A stretch of DNA of 64,000 bases from Adineta ricciae. Taxonomy: Eukaryota > Rotifera > Eurotatoria > Adinetida > Adinetidae. The stretch spans positions 1-64,000 of the forward strand of contig CAJNOJ010000242.1 of the NCBI GenBank assembly GCA_905250025.1, written 5' to 3'. Position numbers and translations under genes: made by a program. The notes below the pieces were generated by a model. The model saw only the letters and a list, made by a program, of their open reading frames with translations, was not told the DNA's origin and did not search any database. Within the stretch, counting starts at the first letter, position 1. Each line of letters begins with the position of its first letter. This document shows, piece after piece, positions 23,101-35,500 of this stretch.

Positions 23101-26100
23101 AAGTTCTGTCAATAAACATACACCACTGGTGATTGAATATGGAAAAAGTATTGTTAAACGAAGAATTTCACGAAGCACACAAGTCCACGCACAATTTTGA
23201 ACATTCACTAGAATTTTATATTGCAACGATGATTGAACTGGTAGATTCTTACTTTGTTCGGTATCTGACTGAGTTGACCAAGTATACGCATGAAATGCGT
23301 CAATTAAATTTGTTCGTATAATATCTACATCAGCTGATTCAGTCGACAATGACGCACAAAGTGTCACAGTATAAACAGAGAATAGTGCAGGAATCGGTGT
23401 GATATCGATGAACTATTAGAGGAAAGAAAAGATGAAATCATACACATTGGGAACAGAAAACAAACTTTAGTTTTTCGATCAACAGTTAACTTTTGTAAAA
23501 TTGTTTTGAGTAGGATCAAAGCTGGTAGAAGTATGCCATATATAACAATGCGATCGTGCATAACTATTGGTATACCAGCTTGCCATGGGCGCAACAATGT
23601 ATCTGCGCATTTCTAATAGGAAGAATAAGGTTTTTTTTTGATGAACAAGAGTTGTGAAAGAAATGATATACTTCGAGAATATTGATTAATAATGAATAAA
23701 TTCCATTACTGTAAAACTTTAAGAGCATGTAATCATATTTAAGTTCGATTTTTGCTCCGACGACAAATTGATTTTCAGGTGGAATGGATAAATGTTGTAT
23801 GATGCGTAGAAGAGTAATCAAAGCGGGTGAGAGATCTCCAGAAGTGTTGGATTCACTCAGTTGATTTTTGACTTCTTTTACCAGATTTTCTGCTGTTTCT
23901 TCTCCGTATGTAAACAACTGAATGTTTCGTAAAGGTAAAAACCAATTCCGAAGACGAACTAATCGTTGATTAGAATCTATGGGAAAACAAATATAAATGC
24001 GAAGATTATTTCCAAATGAGTTTTACGTTTTTCACAAATATTCAAAAGCTGCAAGCCATACTGCTCTAATAATAACACTGAATCTGGTGTTGCAAATAAT
24101 TCGTAGACAATTCGAGCGATGTATCGTGTTCGAATACTGTTTTTCAACGTTTCACCATCTCCTATTAGAAAGACTCTCAAATAAGAACGAGCAAAGACGT
24201 TCATCAATACCTGAGAATTCCAGAAAATGTAACAATGGAGCAAGATTCGACTCCATAGCAAGGACTCGAACAATAATTCGCCGTTTATTCGATAGTTTTC
24301 TCACATAATGATGAAATAGAATCAATGATAGAATACAATGAAGGACTTGTAAAAGATCGTTATCATCAATGTCTATATCATCTTTTAAACTGAAAAGTTT
24401 CAATTCGTCGACATAACTTAAAATTTGAAATGCACACATCAGCTGTGGACCGACAGGATCGTTGTTAATCCCATCAAATTTCGTTTCCTAGAAGATCAAT
24501 ACACAATAATCACAAAACGAATGTGAACTTCTTACTGCAAAGAAAAGAGCTTTCAATAAACCATTCGGTGTCGATATTTGATTCGCAAGATAAAGCAATC
24601 CATCGAGTGAATTGAGAAATTCGCGAAAAATATCCTCGATGATATTGAAGATATCTTGACGTTGATTCAGAACGCATAAATGTATAAGAGCAGTGATTGA
24701 CTTGAGAAATTCATGTTCGATCATCAGACGTAAGATTGACGGCCAGGAGTTTTCTTGATTAGGAATTTTAGAGAAAATGGCAGGAAGGATTGTCTGAAAA
24801 GGAGTCACACGGGATGATTTGGTTTGAGATAGAAGATCAGACGAATTGATCAAAACATCGCGAATTGTGCAAAGTGATGTTAGAAGTTCATCGAAATCAA
24901 TTCGATGTTCATTGATCGACCATGGAGATTCATCAGAAGATAAACTACAGAGAAAATAATCAGTCACCGAGAAAGATATAAATGCTCCATACATTTTTAT
25001 TTTCGATTGAAAAGAGAGAAATTCTTCGTTAAGATGAATTTTTCGTATTAAACAATTGATTAATGCAGTGGATTGTTTTGTCTACAATAAGAATGAGAAG
25101 ATAGGATGTAAGAAGAAAACGCATTTACCTCATGTCCAGTATGTAACTTTTGTATCAATCGAAAGTACGGTGATTCACGTGTTGCCGAAGGAAAATCACA
25201 ATGTTGACCTTTTCGAAACCATGTTAAACTTCTCGAAATCCTTTTTTTTTTTACAAATCTTACCGATAAACCAGAGTAAACTTGATTTGAAAAACAAGCT
25301 TTGATCCAAGATTTTAATAATCAATAATTTTGCAGATGATGCCAAGTATTCGTCATCGTACAGATCTAATAATTTCGATTGAAAATCAGTTTTCTACAAA
25401 GAAGAGCAATTCCTATGCGATTCGAACGAAACTAAACGCAAAGGATATTTACAATCCAACTGTTCGATAGTTCTTCTGTTAAAACACTTAAATGTCCGCA
25501 TAGTCGAATGCCACATTTCATAATTCGAATATTAATTAAAGTATCTTTTAGGTGCGCAACTTGTTTGCCTATAACATAGTCAAGATTGATTAATTTTAAT
25601 GTCCAATCAGTGAGACGTTCGATCGCTGAGACTAAAATCGAAGTAAATGAATGAAAAAAAAATAACAGGAGAGCAAGTCGTACTTAATTCTTCATTGGAG
25701 TCTAAGCAGGCTAAAGCAATGGGTAATACTGTACAAATTGTTTCTAATGACTCGAGAAATCTAAAGGAAGAAAATACGAAAATGAGAGTACAAGTGAAAG
25801 AAAAGTTTGTCTTACGTTGAATCACAATGGTCAACGGTAATATGAGAGAGGACTTTGCGAAAGTGAAGAAGAAGTTCTTCATTAGCCTGACGATATTTAT
25901 CGTGATGAGCTTTTTCACACTCGATTTCATATTGTGTTTTTGTTGTTGAATGGAAAGTCTAAATGAATAAATCAACTTTGTTCAATACAAATTCAATTCA
26001 AATTGTTACCTTAAGTGCAGTGAAACGTGTCGAAACACGAGTATTGTATAATACATCACGCTACAATAAAAGTACTTCAGATTATTCGTTAAGAAATAAA

Positions 26101-27878
26101 GATCGATGTACTTTAAATGCTTGTTGTTCATCTTCATTAAAGAATAAACCGTGTACACTTGATTCTTCGCTTTCAGATGTATTGTCATCGGACATATACG
26201 AATCACCGTCCTAAATCCGAAAATGGCTTATTGATTTCGTAACAGTTCATAATAAGAAAACGTACACTCGACATTTGTTGTTGGATGGTATTGCCATTAT
26301 TTGCAGGAGCAATAGTTGCTTCTTGCATTCGTCGTTGATTGTCATTGATGCAGGACGGATGAAGGAAAAGTCGATCGTCATCTTTTTTATTGATGTTGTT
26401 GTTTAAATGTGCATTTTGATGGGATAAATGTGAAAAGGGTGGAGTAACTATAGGAACACCACTATTGTTGATCAGTGGATTTAAATCATCAGGCATATGA
26501 TCAGGAAGATCTAAACCAAATAGTAAGAAGTGTTTTAATGATGAAAAGACTTACTAGGACGATATTGTGACGGTATACGTGTAAATTTTTCATCCATATC
26601 TTCGTGTCCTTTCTCACCATGAGGATAATCCCTGAGAAGAAGAAGAAGAAATCACGTTTATTTGCAATAAATTCAAAGATAAATCGATATTTACGACGGG
26701 GAATAATTAGTGGTACGCGTTTGTGGTCGGGAACTGAAAGTTGGTGCCGCCTGTGGACGTATTGTTGGTCCTTGCTGTTGATCCTCCTGACGACTTGAAG
26801 GATAAATTGATTGAGGTGTTTGATGGCTGTAATCATGTATATGTTCATCTAGACGTGGTTGTGTTGGCCCAGCGAAATTTGATGGTGGTCGTTGTGGTTG
26901 AAGACGCGAAAAACTACCCGTTGCTTGTGGTTGTGTTCTCGTCGGTTGTTCAGGTGGAGCGACCCAGACACCATCGGAATGTGCTGAAGGTGACGGAGAA
27001 GCATTATTCATCACAGATGAAGAATGTGGATGTGGTTGAACAACGAATGGTGCTGATGGTGCATTCGAAGGTGGAACGGTAGCTAATGAGAGCATATCCA
27101 TCGGATGCGCGCGATGTGGAGGAGGTAAAGCTGATTGTAAAAAGTCAACAATTTGTTTATTATTGCTGGGTGCATCATGACGTGGGGGCTAAAAATCATA
27201 TTTCATAATCATATGTTTGAGAGCTTTTCATTTTATTTACTGAGGACTTTGGACGAGCTAGAACACCAACAACAGCTACTGTTATAGCATCATATTTTCC
27301 TTTGATAATCATCGAATCTGTTGGAATCTGTATAATGGAAAAAAAACAAATGCAATTGATCATTCCAAGTATATTTGACTTACAGAATGTCTTGGATAAT
27401 ATATCATGTCATTTTCATCTCGAAATAGTCTCCTAAATTAAGTAAAATGTTTAGGATATTGATTAGGAAAAGAGAATAGAATTCCGATTGTCTTACTTTC
27501 CTAATCGGCGGTATTTCACTCGATCACGATTCGATCGTGCATTGAGATTTTTTCCGAAAAATTCCAGTTCACATGGCATCGGCTTTGTTGATCTGCAAGA
27601 GAAATTTAAGCAATCTAACAAGCATTTCTTCGAAGCATCATACCCAATACGTGTTGCTGAATTCTGTAAATCAGTTACATTATAACCAGATGGAATAATA
27701 CGAATTTCATCGATATAAACTGGTTGATCGAATTTGATTTCATCGACTTGAAGAACCTGAACAAAAATCAAATGAATTCAAACCAACTGTCTTTTGTTTT
27801 CTTTTACATCACCTGCTCGATTTCTCCATCATGCACAATCGTATCAAAAAAGAGAAATTCCTGTTGAGATGAACTCAT
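20140..27878 (-). CDS. VIRMA: Virilizer / VIRMA, m6A methyltransferase complex scaffold
   Basis: Virilizer is the large nuclear scaffold of the m6A writer complex (with WTAP and METTL3/14) and acts in splicing and sex determination in insects. The first exon, 27878-27813, encodes MSSSQQEFLFFDTIVH. The second begins at 27756 and carries the VIR_N signature (VDEIKFDQPVYIDEIRIIPSG). A Pro/Gln-rich disordered section follows (26700-27100), then acidic and armadillo-like helical parts across many small exons (21100-26200). The C-terminus has LIYTVVNEYTDDQ, the family hallmark NTSRPPSMHVDEF near 20840, an Asn/Ser repeat and an Arg-rich tail. Most introns are about 50-60 nt. The end is either TGA at 20140-20142, after a 53-nt intron, or TAG at 20235-20237 if that intron is retained. 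Not every internal exon was resolved. Confidence 0.88.
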
Positions 27879-27898
27879 TACTGTCGAATTCTGAACAT
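27876..27898 (-). promoter_or_regulatory. Short uORF overlapping the VIRMA start codon (TAATG)
   Basis: A six-codon frame starts at the ATG 27898-27896, directly after a splice-acceptor-like pyrimidine tract ending in CAG. It ends in TAA at 27880-27878, whose last A is the first base of the VIRMA ATG. This arrangement would favour termination-reinitiation if the transcript includes it. Confidence 0.45.
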
Positions 27899-29119
27899 CT
27901 GAAAAATCAAGAAACAAGAATTGCAACATGTTAAAATATGTCGAACATTCTTTGCGTTTTTTTCTTTTTGATTATTTCTAAACATATGAGAGTTCACTTC
28001 ATAATTGGTGAATAATGGAAACAAATACACTATATGTCGGCCATTTCATATTCGTACGCAGACGACATCTATCAGTGGTACTTTTAAGCAAAGAAACAAC
28101 GGTGCAAATGTAAAGATGAGCTCAACGATAATCGATACCGTTCACTTGAATAAAACGAAGTCCAGTGATTGATTTATACACATGAATTTTGACTTACAAA
28201 AGTTTTGAGCCGCATATTTGAGATTGCTTTTTTAAAATTTGCATCAAATTTAAGTAAGCTTCGGTGGATAGATATTAAAAGGCGACTTTTGAAAATTCTA
28301 CATGAGATAGATGAGACTCTTCATGAGTAAGAAGAGATTATTTAGGGATTTCTCTCACAAATGCTCGATCATTATCAATGCATGTTAACTCACATCTCTA
28401 ATGATCTTCTGAACGATGAAATCAATTGCATTAGGTAGTTTCTTTTGAAATAGTTTCTATGCATCAACTAATAATTGTGTGTAGGTCAACAAAACCATAT
28501 TAAACTGAATTAACAAGTGTTCTTTTTTAGAAAATCGAATAAATGGATGAAAATACCAATAAATTCTTACATGGAAAGTATTTTACTCAAAAGAGCCTTT
28601 TTACTAATTACAAAATCTTCATATTCGTATGGTTAAATTGGTATATCCTGTGCGGCAGTAATACTATTTGTTAGAAATGAACTGAGGGTTTATTAAATTT
28701 GATAGAAATCTATTTAAAACAGCCACCGTTCTTTCTCGTTAACGGGAATGTCGTTGGGATTGAAAACTAATAGGAAAAAATCAAGATTTCCTTTCGAATA
28801 CATTCGAATAACAAAAGAAGAGGTATTTTGTCAGTGATATATTCTGAAAATTAACACCAGCTGGTCACACCTACACAGAAGCTCGTGAATAACAATCATC
28901 GGTTTCATTTATAAGAAGCATCGACTGATATAATCTCACAAATTTAGTGATATTTGCAGAAGAACGCATCACACTCTAACACTAATATTTCACTCTCATC
29001 ATGTGATCAACGTGACTTTGTATTTCTGGTTCAATTACTACGAAGAAAATATCCACAGCTATTAAATGAGCCAAATGATTAATAACTATTTTATCAGATT
29101 TTATAAAAGCAGCCTACAA
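27899..29119. other. Intergenic region upstream of VIRMA
   Basis: About 1.2 kb of AT-rich sequence without a credible open frame. It presumably contains the VIRMA promoter and upstream flank of the tRNA. I see no repeat or mobile element. Confidence 0.5.
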
Positions 29120-29191
29120 GCCTCTATAGCTCAGTGGTAGAGCGCCAGTCTTGTAAACTGGAGGTCCGTAGTTCGATCCTGCGTGGAGGCA
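29120..29191 (+). tRNA. tRNA-Thr (anticodon TGT)
   Basis: A full cloverleaf can be drawn. The acceptor stem is GCCTCTA with TGGAGGC (one G-T pair). The D-arm has TAGCTCAGTGGTAGAGC, the A box. The anticodon stem CCAGT/ACTGG encloses CTTGTAA, so the anticodon is TGT. The variable loop is short, and the T-arm has GTTCGATCC, the B box. A is the discriminator base. There is no intron. A T-run starting at 29196 serves as Pol III terminator. Confidence 0.96.
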
Positions 29192-29528
29192 TTACTTTTT
29201 TTCTTTCTTTACGTCTATATAAAGTAATTTCCATGCAACGTACGGGATTTATTTTCACACGTTTTAATTGAAGTCAAATGAATTCTTTTATGCAGCATAA
29301 ATTTGGTGTGTACACTTCTGATTAGAAACATGAAAATCCCATTGCTAATTATATTTATTTGTCTATGCTTTTTGAAGATGATATTTAGAAAAAGTCACAG
29401 CAATATGTAGTTAACTAAGCAATCAATACAATTAAGAAGAAGAGAGATGAACACGCGACATTGTTGACAAAATAGAGAGGAAAAAGCACGTACACACAAT
29501 AGTATTTTGATCTACGTCCTTCAAATGT
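29192..29528. other. Short intergenic region with tRNA terminator
   Basis: Begins with the T-rich Pol III terminator (29196-29208) after the tRNA and ends in the 3' UTR of the myosin heavy chain gene on the other strand. No open frame is supported. Confidence 0.5.
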
Positions 29529-32500
29529 TTAACGTGGACGAACAGAGCTACTACGAACCATAGAAGTAGCTCGTGCTGCAGTTGATTCGCGATAATCATC
29601 CTATAAAATATTCATTCTTATAAAAAATCAACCGATTCTTCGCAAGTGATTAACATACGCCTGGTGCACGACTTGCACTGACTGTTGATCGATTCTTAGC
29701 ACGTAATTTACCCAATTGATTTTCAGCGATATCAGCACGTTCAGCTGAATCCTCTAAAAACAAAGCCAAAGTTACACTGACATATCTTCAAAAAGATTTA
29801 CCAAGATCTGTTTGAGCTTTGCGATATTTAGCCAAATTAAGTGCAGCGATTTCCTCTGAAACGAATCGAAATCAATCACAGAAGGCTTTTTATCAAAGAA
29901 ACAACGAACCAGCTTCTTCAACTTGACGTTTGTAGACTTTGATCTTGTTTTGTAATTTCTCTGAAAGATCTTGTAAACGTGATTGATTCTTGCGATCTTC
30001 TTCAACTTGAAAGACGAGTTCTTTCAAACGACGATCATTCTTGCGTAATTCTTTGAGTGTTTCTTGATGGCGATGTTGTTCCATTTCGTTTTCACCTTCC
30101 AATTCATGAATCTAAAGATCACACATAAAACATAAGAATCATTATCATATAATCTATTCATAGTACTTACACGTTGTTCAAGTTTGGCGATGATACGTTT
30201 GCCACCTTTGAGAACATTCCCTTCGGCCTCGTCAAGACGTGTTTGAAGATCTTTAACTTGTTGTTCAAGACCTTTACGTAATCGTTCGACACCAATCGAA
30301 TGTTCTTGTTCTCGACGTAATTCTTCTGCAAGACGAGCAGTATCCGCTTCTGAAAGATTTCAACAAACTTCATTCATTTGGTCTATTTGATCGTTTCCAC
30401 TCACCAGCTTTCTTTGAGCGTTCTTCAACATTCTTCAATTCGGCGACGGCTTCGTCTAAATCAGATTGCATGGCAGCAACAGTTGATTCGAGTTGTCGTC
30501 GTTGTGATGATAATGTTGCATTATGTGTGCTAACTTCGCTAATACGATCAGCAGCATCGTGTAATTCAATTTCTGCAGCTTTACGTGCACGTTCAGCTTG
30601 CTCTAAAGCTGTACGTAATTCTTCTAGTTCACCAGCAATGACATTTGCACGACGTTCAGCTGAGGCAGCAGCTTCACGGGCTTCATCACGTTGTTGTTGT
30701 TCATGTTCGACTTGGGCTTGCAATTCTGATGTAGTTTGTTGAAGTCGTTTAAGTGATTTTTGTAGATCGGTGTTGGTGCGATTAGCATGATCTAGTGCTG
30801 ATTCGAGTTCGTTGATGTCAGATTCAAGTTTCTTTTTCTAGAACGAAGTGCTCGGATGAAGAGAAAAACTATCGACCTAGATTACTTGTTTGAGAGCTTC
30901 TGCTTTAGCACGCGTTTCTGCTTCTAAGCTGGCTTGCATAGATTCGAGTGCACGTTGATGATTACGACGAGTAGTTTCGAACTCTTCTTCTTTTTCATGG
31001 ATACGTCGGTCAATTTCTTGACGAACGGTACCCAATTCCATTTGAACGCGAAGAACTTTCGCTTCCTCTTGTTCAAGGGCTGATTCGGCTTCTTCTAAGG
31101 CAAGTTGAATTTCTTCCTTTTCTAATTCTGCACGTTTACGAGCTTTGTCCAATTCATGTATACTATCAAAATCAAACATTCGTATCAATCAAAGAATATA
31201 CAGTCGATTCTCACCCTTTACCACCGTCGGTTAATTGATCAGTGAGATCCTATAGGACAAACAAATATGCAAATCTTGTAAAAGAAATAGTTTACTTTGA
31301 TTTCGTCAGCTAAATTCTTGTTTTCTTTGCGAAGAGCTTCGATTTGTTCGTGCGATTCATCATATTGTCCCCGAATCTTGAACAATTCAGTTGAAAATTG
31401 ACGTGCTTCCTTTTGTGAAGCTTCTAATTCAATAGTAATATCTTCGCACTTTTGTCTCCATTCGTTGATCAACTTATCGAATTGTTTTTGTTTTTTATCC
31501 ATTGTCGAAGCATCTATCAAGTTTTCAAATGAATAGAAATCTTATTACTAAATTTTCACTCACTAGCATTCGCACGTTCGACATCCACCATAAGGTCTTC
31601 GACTTCACCTTGAAGACGACTTTTAACTTTCTCTAGTGCATTGCATTTTGATAAAGCTGCTTCGACTTGTTCCTCAGCTTCAGCCAATTTCGCGGCTAGC
31701 TTACGTTTGGCTTCTTCTAGTTCTTCCGTGCGAGCCATACCTATCGAATACATATGAAAATTAGAGAGAATACTTGCTAAATGAACGAAATCAACCTTCA
31801 GATTCATAACGAGATCGCCATTGTTGAACTTCTGAATTAAGTTTTGTGACTTGTCGTTGAAGATCCACTTTACTTTCGAGTTCTTCTTCAAGTTGTTCAC
31901 GAGCTTGATCAAGATCAGCAGTTAAATTACGAATTTGCGAAGCTAGATAGTTGCTCATTTCACATCCGTTTTTTTTTTCTATTTCAAATGTTGCTACTTA
32001 CTAACTGAACCTTTGCCACGTAATTCTTCATCGATGGTGCGTTGTGCTTCCGACAATTGTTGCTGTAATTGTGATTTAGCCTTTGCCAACGCACCAACTT
32101 GATGTTCGACATCTTCTAGTTGTCGTTGTAATTCTGAATTTTCGTTGACTAGTTTCGATTTTTGTTGAGTAAAATCATGAACTTGTTTGGCGTGCTCATC
32201 AAGTTTAATATGCATGTCGTTCAATTGCTGTTCGAGTTGTTTCGATAGTTTTTCGGCAGTAGTTTTACCTTTTTGGATGTGCTCAATTTGTGATCGTAAA
32301 TCGTCTAATTCAGATTTGACTGCGAGTTTATCTTTTTCTAATTTATTCTTCACTTTTTGTAATTGATCGATTTGTTCACCCATTTCGCTAACCGCATCTT
32401 GATGTTTCTTACGAAGTTGTGCAGCTGTTGCTTCATGTTGAAGATTAGCCTCTTCCAAGTCACGGCGAAGTTTAGCTAATTCAGCTTCACGTTTCTTATT

Positions 32501-35500
32501 CATTTCAACTTGAGATGATGTTGCACCACCGGCATCATCTAATCGATCGCGCATTTCATCGATTTCGCGCGCTAAGTCAGCTCGTTGTTTTTCGGTTTTC
32601 GCCCGTGATTGACGTTCATTTTCCAATTCTTCTTCTACTTCTTCGACACGTGCCTGTAATTCCTTGATCTTCTTTCCAAGGCTTGTAGCTTGTCCTTGTT
32701 CAGTTTCAAGACGACCATTCATCTGTTGAATTTCCTGATCTTTTCGTTTGAGATTATCTTCGAGCTCACGTTTAGCACGTTCGAGTTCTTCAAGGTTGCT
32801 TTGAGTGGTTTTCAAATCACCTTCAACTTTACGTTTCGCTTTGTCTAAGTCAGCACGACCTTTCTTCTCTCGTTCCAAGTTTCCTTCGAGTTCATCCAAG
32901 GTTTGCTCGAGTTTGGTTTTGAGTTTAGTCAAATGGTTGACTTTATCTTCTTCAGCTTGTAACTCTTCAGTAGTCTTTGTGTTTTGTTCTTCTAATCGTT
33001 TGCGTTCACGTGTTAGCTTAGCAATGCTTTCGTCTTGTTGTGCCATCTCATCCTGTAACATACGGATTTGATTATCACGTGTTTTGCATTCATTTTCAGA
33101 TTTTTGAAGACTTAAACGAATATCATCGATATCTTTTTTAAGTCCGTCAATATCTTGTTCTAATTTCTTCTTCTTCTTGTTTAATTCTTGTGAGTTCGAT
33201 TCTTCCTCATTGATTCGCTCGGACATGTCTTTGATTTGTTGTTCAAGATCAGCTTTTTGCGTTGCTGTTCAAAAGAAGAAACTCGAATCAGATAAATATT
33301 TAGTAATCGCACGTTTCGTACCTAATCGAGTCAAACGTTCTTCTGCTTCTCCCATGGTTGTTCGTTGAGATTCCAACTGGAGATAAATATCATTCTTTTC
33401 TTTAAAAAAAACAAAAGGAGAAAAACTTTCTCTCTCATGTCTATTTGCCGCATTTACCTCGAATAAGTTTTGTGTTATTTTCCTCAACTTCTTTACGCAG
33501 TTTTTCCTCTTTTTCAAATGTTTCTTTGAGTGCCTTGAATTCATCTTCGAGTTTCTTCAATTCATCTTCTTGACGAGCAACAGACAAGAGTGGTTTGACT
33601 TTCGTGTACAATTTCCACCATGCCCAGTTACGAAGTGATAGATATTTACGAATGTTACGTTGCAAAACAGAGAGAGCCAAACGTTGTTCTAACATTTTCT
33701 TGTATTCTCTCTTCATAATATAGCCACGAATTTGACCTTGTAGAGACGCGATGATTTTCGATAGAGCAGCATCACGCAAGTCTTCGAGATGACCCAATGT
33801 ACCAGCTTTGAAGAAGACTTTTGTTGTACCACAACGGTATAATTCTTCGGAAAGAGCGATATCTTTGAGAATATTCTCGGTAGCTTTCTTGGCATCAACG
33901 AATTCTTTTGGAATTGCATTTGGCGCCAAAATTGCATATCGTTGTTTGAATTCAGCATAGATGATTCGGTTCGGGAAACCTTTACGACAGATACGAATAC
34001 CTTCGAGTACACCATTGCAAGTAAGTTGGTGCATAACCAAATGTGAATCGAGAACACCTCCGGTTTTAATTTCATTCGGAATAATACAACGAACGAAGTG
34101 TGGATGTGTTTGTTTCAAGTTAGCCATCAGTTTGTTAAGAGATTCCTAAAGATATAAAGATGGTCTTACCAAAGAAAGTGCCGAGGGCGTCTAAGGCTTA
34201 CACGATGAGTAGCAGAGATAGTTTGCATACTACCACCTTTCTTCTTAGCACCAGCTTTACCGCCACCTTCTTCTTCAATAACATCAGCGTAGAGATGAGC
34301 CAACATGGCATTTTTCGATTTAGCAAAAAGTGTGGCACTGGAAAAAAGAGAAAGACAAATTTCGCATGTTTATGAACACTCTCTATCGCGAGTACATACA
34401 CTGTGGTATTGATTGGATCTTTGTTCTTCTCAAGCCATCCGGTAGCAGTGTATGGGACCGAACCAGCATAGTGATGGATTTCGAAATGTGCTTCCGCTTT
34501 ACCTTTGGCTGGTTTTGGTTTACCAAACTGTGGGTGTTTACCCAAATGATTATTGTAAAGTTTTTCGACGAATGTCTTATCGGTAGCTTTGGGGACGATA
34601 CATTCTTCTTCCAGGATGGAAAGAATACCCATAGGCTAAAATTTGCCTATGGTTGAGAACCGAGCAATCGATGTTTTCATTACCTTTTCGATAAGATCGA
34701 TGCAAGCTTGTAAATCCATACCAAAATCAATAAATTCCCATTGAATACCTTCACGTTTGTATTCTTCTTGTTCTAAGACGAACATATGATGGTTGAAGAA
34801 TTGTTGAAGACGTTCATTGGTATAGTTAATACACAATTGTTCGAAACCATTGTACTGTGCAAAGAAGGATCCAAAAGATTGCTCGAGTGAGAATGGAATA
34901 CTTACTTCAAAAATTTCGAAACCAGCAATATCAAGTACACCAATGAAATATTGTCGTTTAGCTTTGACATCGAGCGTAACATTGACACGTTCGACCAACC
35001 AGCAAAACATACGGTGGTAAATCTATTCAAGAGATTATCTGAATCTAACAAAGAAGTTGAATCTAATTCAACCTACCGATTTCGATAAAGCACCAATAGA
35101 GTTGACAACTTGATCTTTGTTTTGACCTTTGTTGACGAATTCGTTACCGACCTAGTACATGAAGTCGTATTTTCAACGATAAACGAGAACAGAAAATGTG
35201 AGCAAATACTTTGATACGAGGTTTGAGTAAACCTTTGATAAGTTCAGCTGCATCAATGTCGAGTAAGTGGGCAACTTTTTCACAATCTTCTGTGCCTTCA
35301 GCTTCGGCTTGTTCTTCCCGTGGTCGTTGTTTCCATTGAGAATTACCAAAGTGCATAATAGCAGCTGTGCACTTATACATACTTTCCTTTTCATCCTAGA
35401 AGATTTTGACAAACAAATGATTTTTCTGAAAAACGATTCAAAACTCAGACCTTTGTAAAGCCAAGAATGTCAAAAGCTTCGTCGGTAAGACGCATTTCTT

